Origin: Ciona savignyi
Lineage: Eukaryota > Chordata > Ascidiacea > Phlebobranchia > Cionidae
Length of the DNA stretch: 64,000 nt
Assembly (NCBI GenBank): GCA_000149265.1
Contig: CH003028.1
Coordinates: 2,156,629 to 2,220,628, forward strand
Reading direction: 5' to 3'
Part shown: positions 1-9,766 of the stretch, in pieces
Layout of the letters: each line of letters begins with the position of its first letter
Numbering within the stretch: position 1 is the first letter of the stretch
The notes under the pieces: generated by a model
The model's input: the letters and a program-made list of their open reading frames with translations, nothing else
The model's database searches: none
Told to the model about the DNA's origin: nothing
Made by a program: the position numbers and the translations under genes

Positions 1-210
1 ATCGCGTTATTATTGCTGTGGTCAAGGTTCGACTAAACGCATGGGTATTGTCCGAATCTCCTTTTCGTAAAAAATAGCATTAGGCCTCGAGTCTACTACC
101 GGATTATTTCAGTCGATGTCAATAATTATACCTAACTATAATTGTAATAAAACACTATCCCTATTTAAATTATTTTATCTAACTTTTAATGGTATAAATT
201 CTATTGTTAG

Positions 211-530
211 AACCTGAAGACGTCACAATAGAGTATAGTGTCGCCAAAATCACTGACGCGGAGAGCGTGACAATCGCTAATGACGTCACCGTCAATGACA
301 ATGCCATTTTAACAGAGCGGTTGAAATCAGTTCCACCCAAATACAAGAAAAGTCCCCAAAATTTGTCAGTCACCCGAAATGAATCGAAAATGAGGACAGA
401 AATTATATTTCTTGCTATCGCTTTACCGACGCTATGTATCCTGATTGCTATTTTAATTGGTCTGGTCTACAGCAATACTGTGACATCTTCAAAGTCAGAG
501 TATAAACAGATGCCTGTACTAACTAAATGA
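211..530 (+). CDS. 3'-terminal coding exon of an unidentified single-pass membrane protein (partial)
   Basis: An acceptor (ttgttag) precedes a frame open to a TGA at 528-530. The exon begins in phase 1, so it needs one base from an exon upstream of the window. It encodes about 106 residues: an acidic Thr/Val-rich stretch, a basic segment (KYKKSPQN), then a strongly hydrophobic helix (IIFLAIALPTLCILIAILIG) and a short polar tail ending VLTK. This suggests a C-terminally anchored or type I membrane protein with a tail of about 20 residues. I do not recognise the family. The 210 bases before it read as intron. That the exon is real rests on the clean acceptor, the open frame and the membrane segment; no conserved domain is visible. 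Confidence 0.5.
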
Positions 531-2737
531 TGTTTATATTATTCTATTACTCCACTACTTGGCCGCTGTTTTAGCATGTTGTTATGTTTACTACATGTCC
601 GGTATAGAGTACCATATAAAACTAGGTTTCGTGACAATTAAACCCACTCACAACTGATCGCTTAATACTAAAAACTTATAATCTTAAACATCTATAACCG
701 ATCAACTAAACCTACTTGAACTGAAACCCTTCACAATTGAATTCCTAAAATTGCGCCCCTTTTAAATGAACACCACGGATTCGGAAATCGATTTGTCTTC
801 AACACATTTTCGACTTGTCGAAAATGCATGTGTCGCATTTTTCCGAAAAGTGAGCTCATATGTCAGGCAATGAACTTTTCTGTTTTATCCACGTGTGAAC
901 CAGTTATCGGACATGACCTTAACGCTTAACCCATTTGCTTAATTTTAAACATAAATTGTAAAAGTGTTTTTATTGTCTAGCCAACATATTGCAATTGTCC
1001 CGGCATCTTTACAAGGCACAGAGTAAGACATTTGTAAGTAATGGTATACCGCCTCCTAGATTTGAACAGGAGTATTCGTATTGTGTAATACATTAGTCAT
1101 GCTCTGTTATAGGAAATATCTTTGAATCTTTCTGTGTAAAACGAACAAATAAATTTCTTTGGTTACTGGTGTAATATTTTGAACTTGTAAAAAGTAAATA
1201 AATGTATTTAATGGCAAAGTTTAAAATGTAATGTAAAGCAGCTATATTACCTATAAGTTTAAATGGTTCTATTATTAAATAGATTTGTTGCAAATAGTCT
1301 AGTTATAGCATGATAACCAAGACATCCATGGTCATAGTGTTTTTGGTTTTACGATGTTATTGAATAGAAAGGTTATTTTTGTAGGGTATAGTTGGACTGA
1401 GAGCCTGCTAAGAGTGCTCATATTTAGGATAGGATAAGATAGGATATTCATGTTTATCCCCGTGAATGAGAAACGCATAGGGCGTTAACGCACGAGCAAT
1501 CATCAAATGACCTGACGCCCATCGTCGGATTACCGGAGCTATTTTAGTGTGTTGTGTATGCTTCAGACTATCCTTTAATATGGTAGAATTCATCATTTTA
1601 CTGGGTTCTTCCAAACTTTGTTAAACGTCTTGTCCAAGGACACAATCGACTAGCGAGTGCCCAATTTTAAAGCGTTGGCTGAAATGGGTGGCACTAATCC
1701 ACCATCTAATCCGTCGGATAAGGGCCTCAGTTGAATGTGTTTTAATGGTTAAAGTTGATATATATATATATATATACAAGATGGGACCAAATAAATTTTA
1801 AGAAATTTTGTTTGGTTTATACAACAATATTTAATTATTTTTTTAAATTAATTTAAAATTTGTTTCCTACTTTATTCTAAAAATAGTAGTGTCATATTAC
1901 TTTACGGGCGATTATAAAGCAAAATTTAGATCCCGCCGCTCACCTTAAAAGTAATTTAAGTTTAATTTTTGTATAATGTAATCCGTCACGTTAACCATCC
2001 AGCCACACAACAGTTTAGCTAAATTAAATTAAACACCAAATTTAAACAGTGGATATTTAACCAAAACCGTCCTAAACGGTGTTAAGAATTAATCCTTGAT
2101 TTGACAAGTTCAATACAGTACCGTGTTTACAAATCTGTTCATATTTATAATACTGGTATCTTATTACATTTCCTCTGTTGGGCTGATAACCTAATAGCAA
2201 CCCCTTTCATTATTAAAAGAAAGTTGTAACTTGCAGAATTATATAGACAGCTTTTAACTAGTACTGTAAATACTTGACTATTTGGAGATATAACTAATTT
2301 ATTGCATGATAAAGAAAACTGTCTAAGTAATTTTAGAACTACTGTAGGCTATGTCGTGCGCTATAAACTGTGTATAAAAATATGAAAATAAACAGTGTAA
2401 GTTATTTAAGTATAATTCAAAGCTCATTGTTTTCCCGTATTGACTGGACAATATCCATTGTTACCGCACAGTCTCCGTGAGTAACATTGAAATGCCTTAA
2501 TCAGATTAAATTTAATGGGCCTAATCAGTCAGTTGTAAAGACTTAAGTCAAACAACTTTTGCAATAAACCCGAATAAATGTTTGTCAAGTGAAAAGCATA
2601 AGCTTGGCCAGAGCATTTATTTGTTCCAAGGGCTTACGACGTCACAGTAGCCTTTATAATCCCACTGGCTTCCCATCACAGTGGCTTTGTTAAGTAAAAT
2701 CAAGAATATATTCTCGCCTTGGAACGCGATAGCAGTG
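531..2737. other. Intergenic region between the membrane-protein gene and the TNF-like gene
   Basis: No coding exon could be supported. It holds one reverse SINE-A copy (1425-1722), a short TA microsatellite (about 1757-1776) and AT-rich unique sequence. The 3'UTR of the upstream gene must lie at its left end, but I saw no clear polyadenylation signal. Confidence 0.5.
1425..1722 (-). repeat. SINE-A copy (tRNA-derived, CTATCCTA-tailed), reverse
   Basis: On the plus strand it starts with the reversed tail (aggataggataagataggat), runs through the body block with the reversed GGGGATAAACATGAATA motif, and ends near the reversed tRNA-like head. The same element recurs about twenty times in this window in both orientations. 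Confidence 0.8.
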
Positions 2738-2800
2738 TGACGTCATAATAGAAATCTCATTTTGAAAACCTAAGGTCACGTGGTGGCTGCTATATATAGG
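2738..2800 (+). promoter_or_regulatory. Putative promoter of the TNF-like gene: CRE, E-box-like site and TATA box
   Basis: A perfect CRE/ATF palindrome TGACGTCA lies at 2738-2745, a CACGTG-like site near 2777 and a strong TATATATA at 2791-2798, about 200 bases before the ATG at 3002. A start site near 2820-2830 would give a 5'UTR of about 175 bases. Position and motifs are seen; function is inferred. Confidence 0.45.
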
Positions 2801-3001
2801 TGTTCAAACTCGGTGAAGCGTGCTAAGTTTGCGGCAACGAAATGTCAACAGTCATTCCAGAGCTTCTAATTTGCATGTAGGTTGGACAACAAACAACTTC
2901 AAGGGCGAGGAATCTTTATTCAGTCGTCGCAAGAGTTAGTATCAGTCGTCAAACGAGTCAGGAACTGGTCGTTTTAGATTGTTGAGCTGGGTATTTCCGA
3001 G

Positions 3002-6000
3002 ATGTCGCAATTTAAAAAGTTCGAGAATTTCCCTCCTGTAAAAACGGAAGTTCAGAAGATGCCAAAACGGGAAGTTTTAAGATGCTTTGGAGTTATTTTC
3101 GCGCTACTGGCAGTTGTGGTTCTGCTTGCTTACGTCATCTGTTTGAACGCAAGGGTAGGTGTGAAGTAATATTATGACTTACTGATAAGAATGTTAGTTT
3201 TGGAAGATAATATTTTTAGTAATTCTCATATGACGCTGCAGTTTGTGTATCCCAAATCCAAGCCATCTCGTTTTACACCGCTTTTGTTCTGAATTGTGCA
3301 AAACGTTTTATTTTACTTCCCAGCTTACAAGATTGGAAGAAATAATCGAACGTCAGTCCCAAGGAGGAAGTGACATCACAAGCAGATCGGTATGTAAAAT
3401 TTTATAATATATCAAAATAACCATCGGCAAAGTTTTATACGGTTAGGTCAAATACTTATAAAAAATTGGTTAATCATTATTAAATTTCCGCGAATTGGGT
3501 TCATTATTTACCCTGCTGTTTTGATTTCTTGCCAACAGGTGGCGCAAGAGCGGTAAATCAGTGTTAGGGTAGAAAAGGCTAACATGTTACGATGTGATAG
3601 GCTAAGTTTTCTTCGAATATAAGAAAGTTCGTTCTTTCTTTTTGTAATTGCACGGGTAATTGCCATATACAGTAGGCGCCGCTTAATATGACCACCTTGG
3701 AATCAGAGTATTTTGGTCATATTGGCCGAATGGTCATAAAAACCGAAGTCGCCGTAACCGCGCCTGAATCGACGCCGCAAGCCACATGAAGTCCAAATAC
3801 CGTTATATTACTGGTTTAACCGAAGTAACACTGTGACATTGGCAGTAAACAAAGTGTAGTACTATAACAGTACAAGTGACTGTAAAACTAAGTACTGCAG
3901 TATGTAACAGTACTGTACGACTGTGTTACTAAATCTACGCCATAGCGATGTGACTGTATCGCTAGACCCTGTACAGAGCACACACGCGTACATAAAACAC
4001 GCATGTTAAAAAGGCGAGGTTATAAATGTGTGGCGGAAAAAATACTATACTGTAACAAGAGAGATGGAGAAAATGTTGGTCATATTATCCGAATTTGGTC
4101 ATATTAAAGTGGGAATTTTAAATGGAGAAATTCCGGTCCGTACCAAATTGGTCATAATAAGCGGTTGGTCATATTATTTGTGGTCATAATAAGCGACGCC
4201 TAATGTGTCTTTACTGCTTACAGTCTGTCATGTCGGACTGCCGAAGCTATCTTGGGTGAATAAATTTAATAATCATTTGTTGTTGGGTCCATGAAAACCA
4301 GTGTATCGAGACGATGGCTGTGAAAAGCTCTAACCAACTACCCAGTCACGCAGGAAATGGTCGAAGTGAATATGGAAAGTCTGTTTAAAACTTGGCTAAA
4401 AATGAACAACGTGGGCACAATCAACAAAATGGGGAAACTAAACAAAGAGAAGCAGGGAAAACTGCTTACTAACAATAAAGATTAGTGAGTTGGCATTAGT
4501 GATAGGGCTGAAAATAGAGTTAGGGTTAATTCTGGTATTGAGATTAATGTTTTCGGTAGAACTAAAATTAGTTCACATACTTTTAGTGAGCAGTTTCCCC
4601 TCTATCTTGTTTTCTCCCTTTTAATGTTGTCCAGTAAATGACATTCAGTCATATAACAGATAACACCCAACTCTTAAATTCGGGTCTTACATTTCTCAAT
4701 AACTTTTCTGGTACGCGTTAATACGTTAATTATTTCATTTCTGTCGACGTTTCCTTACCTCGGAACTAACCAGCCAGTCCCTAGTCGGGTGTTATATTGG
4801 CTCAAGCCATTAAATCATTGTGTTGAACATTCAAAATATTACCCGACCGGTTAGTCTGGTGGTTAAGTGCGTCGCCTTTCAGCCGACGGGTTGTAGATAC
4901 GAAACTGGTCGCAAGCCAATCGGTTGTGTTTTTAGGCAAGACACTTAACGGACATTGGCTGAACTAGCGGATTAATGGGTTCTACTAAATTAAAGGAACG
5001 TAAAAATCATACACAACACACAGCAATAGCTCCGGTAATCCGACAGTGGGCACGAGGTGACCTGACGATTGCCCATGTGTTAACCCCCTTGGTTTTCCCA
5101 TTCGAAGGGATAGACATGAATATCCTATGCTATCCTAGTTAAAACATCCCAGAGCCTCTCACTGCAAGGTGTTTATTAATATTTCCGTCTAGGTTAACGC
5201 GACCGATACATATACCGACTATAAATACAAAAACGGTTCTAGTTACGAGCCCAGCCTTTGTTCGATAATTGGCCTAGTAAAAAAATATATTTCTTCTAAA
5301 TCTGCAGGAATTTGGCGTCACAAATGAAACAATTTCACGTGCGAAGCGTCATACAAGAAGGCGATCTCGCTACAATAAAAAGTGTAAGACAAAGCAGAAG
5401 TTTTATAAATAGATAATTTTAAAATAAAAATCTTTCTTTTCCCACACAGATGGCTGCAGTCTGGTATCCAGTATGGCGACTGGGCAGTATATTCCCGGAG
5501 GTACGTGAGGTATTTTTATATTTTTTTAACATTATGTGATCTTTGAAGCGATCTGCTTGTTAAACTTAGCTGTATAATCGATGGATAATTCTGTTAAGCG
5601 TATTTCCTGTTAAAGCCCGGCCGGTTGGTCTAACGGTTAAGTGCGTCGCCTTTTAATCGAAAGGTTGCAGGTGCGAAACTGGTCGCTAGCTAGTCGGTGT
5701 CCGTTAAGTGTCCTTGGGCAAGACACTTAACGGACATTGCCTGAACCCAGCGGATTAATGGGTTCTACCAAATTGAAGGAACGTGTCTATCATATACAAT
5801 ACACTGCAATAGCTCTGGTAACCCGACGGTGGGCGCGAGGTGATCTGACGATTGCCCGTTTGTTAACCTCCTTGATTTTCCCATTCACGGGGATAAACAT
5901 GAATATCCTATCCTATCCTAAGCGGCGAACAAGTCATGCCCACAACCGAATTGTTCCCGTATATATATATTATATAAGTAGTGCCGTTAATTTTGTTCAA

Positions 6001-7423
6001 CGGTTTGGACAGCAGTAATATCCGCTTTTTAAGATATTGTGATCATGATAGGCAGAAGTGGCGCGTGTTCGTAAATATTGTTTATGTTAATGTAAAATCA
6101 TTCTACATCCCGCAGACAGAATTTTTCGGTGGACTCGGGCGGACGATCTAGCGGACTGTCCAATGAGGACAACGCCGAACATAGGTGGCGGTATTCAACA
6201 GATCAGAATACAAGAAGACGGGTTATACTATGTCTATGCCCAGGTTGGTTCATATGTGGGGTTCTTCAATTTAAAAAAATATATGCATATCTAAACTACA
6301 ATCTCAATTGTAAAAATATTTACACGTTACCCTCTACCAATTTGTGTTTGTGTTTCCTCTAAATACAAAAAAAACAATTTAAATGTTTTGGGCTTAAACA
6401 CGGTGTAGCCATAAAAATGATTCTTCAAACCAGTTTCCCGGCGTCTGCATATTATACCATCAGTTGCCATTATTTAAACCTGACAAACATTGCGATTTTC
6501 ACCCAGCTCACATACACGGAAAACCCGCTGATACCAAACGTCGAAGCTCCCATGGGAGGCCAGATATATTTTGAAATCATCATGCATGACGTAGATGCTG
6601 TACCTGTGCCGAAGGACGTAGTGCTCATGCGGTCACTCTCACACACAAGGTTTGCATATTGCTTTGACTGGCTTTAATTGCACTAAGCTGTACAACGAAG
6701 TACCTTTGCCATGTTGCACCAGGTGCGAGGGTATACTTAGTTTATGTCCGGGACAACAAAATGGGGGGCGGGGTGAACGCTCGTATGGCCGAATGGCCAA
6801 CGCGACCGATCCATATACTGCTTCCCATATAAAAACGGTTTTACCGACCAGCCCATCATGTGTTTAATACTTAGTCGGGGTCATATCGCATATAAAATCG
6901 TCAAAATACTACGGGATAGCAATCGGAGCACCGAAGCTACAGCTTTGGATATACTACATTTTATCCTAATTAATAACTTAGTCGTACAACCGTGGTTAAG
7001 AACTTGCTCATGGGCGCAACCTTTTAGCAAGCTGACGAATTCGGCCCCAGCACCTTTAGGCTAAAATTAGAATATTTATTAACTTTCCGTAGTGCACCAA
7101 TATATATAACTATGTCTTATTCGTATGCCACTTAAACCCGACGATGGATGCGAGGTAATCTGACGATTATTGCTTGTGTGGTAAACGCCGTTCCGCTTTC
7201 CCATTTACAAAGATAAACAAGAATATCTCATTCTATCCGAAAATCTACTATTTCCAGACCATCGACCAACACACCGACACCAACATCAAGCCACGTCGGT
7301 GGGCTACATAGACTCTTTATCAACCAAGTGATCTATGTCCGGGAGCGCACTCCGTCGCGGAAGTACAGCATGCGACCGGAGGAAAACTATTTCGGGGTGT
7401 TTTTGGTGGAAAGGGGACCATAG
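3002..7423 (+). CDS. TNF-superfamily ligand, type II membrane protein, complete (7 exons, 260 aa)
   Basis: Exons: 3002-3154, 3324-3389, 5308-5383, 5450-5500, 6116-6243, 6507-6649 and 7258-7423. All have AG/GT borders and compatible phases (783 nt with stop). Residues 1-27 form a basic cytoplasmic end and about 28-48 a signal-anchor helix (VIFALLAVVVLLAYVICL). A dibasic stretch at about 84-94 contains RAKR, a furin consensus, followed by RRRSR, so a soluble ligand could be released. The TNF homology domain follows: IRIQEDGLYYVYAQ (the classic strand motif), then LTYTENPL, and C-terminally GGLHRLFINQVIYVRERT and ENYFGVFLVERG ending in TAG. Family knowledge: such ligands trimerise and engage TNF receptors at the cell surface or after shedding. 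Orthology to one vertebrate TNFSF member cannot be decided. Introns hold a Tc1/mariner-like MITE, SINEs and a SINE tail next to the last acceptor. The phase-2 donor of exon 6 (AAG|gtttgc) is the weakest junction. Confidence 0.92.
3673..4202. mobile_element. Non-autonomous DNA transposon (MITE) in TNF intron 2, Tc1/mariner- or pogo-like
   Basis: The ends are inverted copies: TAGGCGCCGCTTAATATGACCAC on the left and, reversed, TAGGCGTCGCTTATTATGACCAC on the right. GGTCATAT/ATAAGCG motifs repeat inside. It is about 530 bp with no coding capacity. TA lies at both outer edges but a clean TA duplication could not be fixed, so the superfamily is tentative. Confidence 0.65.
4411..4640. mobile_element. 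Fold-back MITE (GGGAAACTGC family) in TNF intron 2
   Basis: Long imperfect inverted ends: a GGGAAAACTGCTTACTAA block on the left is mirrored by TTAGTGAGCAGTTTCCC on the right. An outer arm reads ...TCCCTTTTAATGTTGTCCA. Similar arms occur near 20.7, 38.7, 39.3 and 54.6 kb. No coding capacity. Confidence 0.6.
4852..5142 (+). repeat. SINE-A copy in TNF intron 2
   Basis: The tRNA-like head (CCGGTTAGTCTGGTGGTTAA) carries an A-box-like sequence. It is followed by the body with GGGTTCTACTAAATTAAAGG and ends in ATGAATATCCTATGCTATCC. Nearly full length. Confidence 0.85.
5189..5286 (+). repeat. SINE-B fragment in TNF intron 2
   Basis: It carries the SINE-B core GTTAACGCGACCGATACATA, then an ACGGTTCTAGTTACGAGCCC block. 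The 5' head is lost compared with the copy at 33.7 kb. Confidence 0.6.
5617..5921 (+). repeat. SINE-A copy in TNF intron 4
   Basis: A full-length-looking copy from the GGCCGGTTGGTCTAACGG head to a clean CCTATCCTATCCTA tail. A short internal duplication of the AGTGTCCTTGGGCAAGACAC area is visible. Confidence 0.87.
6777..6880 (+). repeat. SINE-B copy in TNF intron 6
   Basis: The head CGTATGGCCGAATGGCCAAC is followed by GCGACCGATCCATATACTGC and the ACGGTTTTACCGACCAGCCC block. The head resembles a type II tRNA D-arm region, but no acceptor or anticodon stem is kept. Confidence 0.6.
7137..7240 (+). repeat. Truncated SINE-A 3' part just upstream of TNF exon 7
   Basis: Only the last third is left: CCCGACGATGGATGCGAGGT, the GATTATTGCTTGTGTGG block and the GATAAACAAGAATATC...TCTATCC tail. 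The tail ends about 18 bases before the exon 7 start, in sense with the gene. Confidence 0.75.
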
Positions 7424-9221
7424 AGTTGTATAAATGTGAAAAAACTTTGTCATAAAAGTGCAGAAGCGTCAAGAAATGATAGCGATCGAACTTATCGTTT
7501 ATATTGGGGCGTTTTAGAGTGTAACTGATAGATAATTGGTATTCGGTTGCCCTGTGAAAAGCATTCATATAAAACTTCATTGACGTTTTACCAAGGCCCC
7601 TCTTAATATTACCATATCTTGTTCTTCGTAAAGGAACACTGCAAACAATTTTTACCATTGTTGTTTTTTATCAGTTGTTGTAAAAACGTTGGGCATTTTC
7701 CCTTTTTAAATAGATTTGATGTAGTGTTTTTTATTATATTGAAACGTTTTAGAATATATAATTTGAAATGACATATAGTTTTTCTTGTCCAAGTATGAAA
7801 GCTACAAATGTAAGTGATTTTAATGTATTTTAAGTTCCTTTACTTTTAAAGTCCTTTGTAGTAGATTGTGCTATACATTCGATAAATACAATCATTCAAC
7901 ATTTGGTGTTTGCATTCGAATCCTGTAATTACCAAATACATCAATCTAATGCAAAGCATTGCAGATAAGGTAATAATGTAGACAACTTCTGCTTAAACCT
8001 GGGGTGCGGCGTTATAACAAGGGCAATCGTTAAGATTATCCAGCGGCTACAGTGGGCTAATCGAAGCTAATGCATTTGATTATGTCGATTATTCAATTTT
8101 AGTTAAATCACTGCGGGTCTCAGTCAATGCCTTTCTCAAGAGAACGTCCGTCTAGCCAGCGGCTGAATTTATGTTAAAGTTTAGATCAATTTCAACAAGG
8201 ACAACTTAAGCCTTTACAAATGTTACATATCACATAAACAAATATTGCGACCGCTACTAATAATCTTAAATATGAATATGATAATTGTTTAAATAATTTT
8301 GATTGTTGGTATCTTGTATCTTCAATGAACTTGTCAGGTCTACTACTCCAAAAATTTGAAGTGATGAATCCATTAGTCCGGCCCGGTGGTGTAGCGGTTA
8401 AGTGCGTCGCCTTTCAATCGAAAGGTTGCAGGTGCGAAACTGGTCGCTAGCTAGTCGGTTGTGTCCTTGGGCAAGGCACTTTACGGACATTGCCTGAACC
8501 CAGCGGATTAATGGGTTCTACCAAATTGAAGGAACGTGTCTATCATATACAACACACTGCAATAGCTCCGGTAACCCGACGATAGGTGCGAGGTGATCTG
8601 ACGATTGACCGTGTAATAACCCCCTAGGTTTTCCCATTCACGGGGATAAACATGAATATCCTATCCTATCCTATAATTAATGTCCGCTAGAGGGAAATAA
8701 CGAGCCAATCTCTTCGCAAAGGTCGGACATGTGAGACATATGACTTGCACACGAAACTGAAATTAAAAATTTTATTCAAGAAATTAATACATGTACAATA
8801 ATGTATCGGAGTTGATTCTGTATACAATAAAATAATACGAAAATTGTTTTTATGTAATGCATAGAATTAAAACAGTAAAAGAGCATTGTGCGTCTATAGT
8901 ATTACTAAACTAACATTGAGGTATGTATGACTGAAACAGATTTTTTAAAGATATCACCATGATAAGTACATATTAATGTTAACTACAAATTATATTGTTA
9001 TTTTGAATCATTGTTTAAAACTTGGTATTTTTTACTTTTTTACACATACATGGTACCGCATTTAATAGGAGCAGCATTTTTAATTTCATGTTTAAACTTC
9101 CCTGAAAAGAATGGTAAAAATAAAATGATTTGATGGAAAAGCATGTTGATCTAAAATATAATTAAAAAAATTATGACTTAAGTTCTATAATGAACCTATG
9201 ATATGAACATGATATCACAAG
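7424..9221. other. Gap between the convergent TNF-like and CYP3 genes
   Basis: The 3'UTRs of the two convergent genes must lie here. Apart from one SINE-A copy I see AT-rich unique sequence and no supported exon. On the minus strand an AATAAA (plus-strand tttatt near 8771) might serve the CYP3 gene, but it is nearly 1 kb past its stop. Confidence 0.45.
8379..8673 (+). repeat. SINE-A copy, nearly full length
   Basis: Head CCGGCCCGGTGGTGTAGCGG, then a body nearly identical to the copy at 5617-5921, ending in the tail CCTATCCTATCCTA. The close match between these two copies suggests a young subfamily. Confidence 0.87.
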
Positions 9222-9766
9222 CAGTCACAATTTAAGGGAACACAAATATTTAGTCAGAAATTGAGGGAACACATATTTGTAGTCGCAATTTGGGGGAACG
9301 CATATTTGTAGTCACAATTTGAAGGAACACATATTTGTAGTCACAATTTGGGGGAACACATATTTGTAGTCACAATTTGAAGGAACACATATTTGTAGTC
9401 ACAATTTGAGGGAACACATATTTGTAGTCACAATTTGAGTGAACAATATTTGTAGTCAAAATTTGAGTGAACAATATTTGTAGTCAAAATTTGGGGGAAC
9501 ACATATTTGTAGTCACAATTTGAGTGAACAATATTTGTAGTCAAAATTTGGGGGAACACATATTTGTAGTCACAATTTGAAGGAACACATATTTGTAGTC
9601 ACAATTTGAGGGAACACATATTTGTAGTCACAATTTGAGTGAACAATATTTGTAGTCAAAATTTGAGTGAACAATATTTGTAGTCAAAATTTGGGGGAAC
9701 ACATATTTGTAGTCACAATTTGAGTGAACACAAATTTTCAGTAACAATTTGAGTGAACACATATTT
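9222..9766. repeat. 29-bp minisatellite with a 200-bp higher-order duplication, abutting the CYP3 stop codon
   Basis: About 19 tandem units of 28-29 bp, typical unit CACATATTTGTAGTCACAAT plus TTGAGGGAA. Variants carry AAGG, GGGG or AGTG before AACA. A run of about 185 bp starting near 9344 is repeated exactly 200 bp downstream. The last unit runs into the TAA stop of the minus-strand P450 gene, so the array would be the start of its 3'UTR. Confidence 0.93.

Noticed and set aside
7320-7658. Reverse-strand 112-aa ORF
   Set aside because: It is antisense to TNF exon 7, which has clear family similarity and correct splicing.
9222-9766. Regular 28-29-bp repeats as a CRISPR array
   Set aside because: The units are directly adjacent with no unique spacers, and the context is a eukaryotic gene. 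It is a minisatellite.
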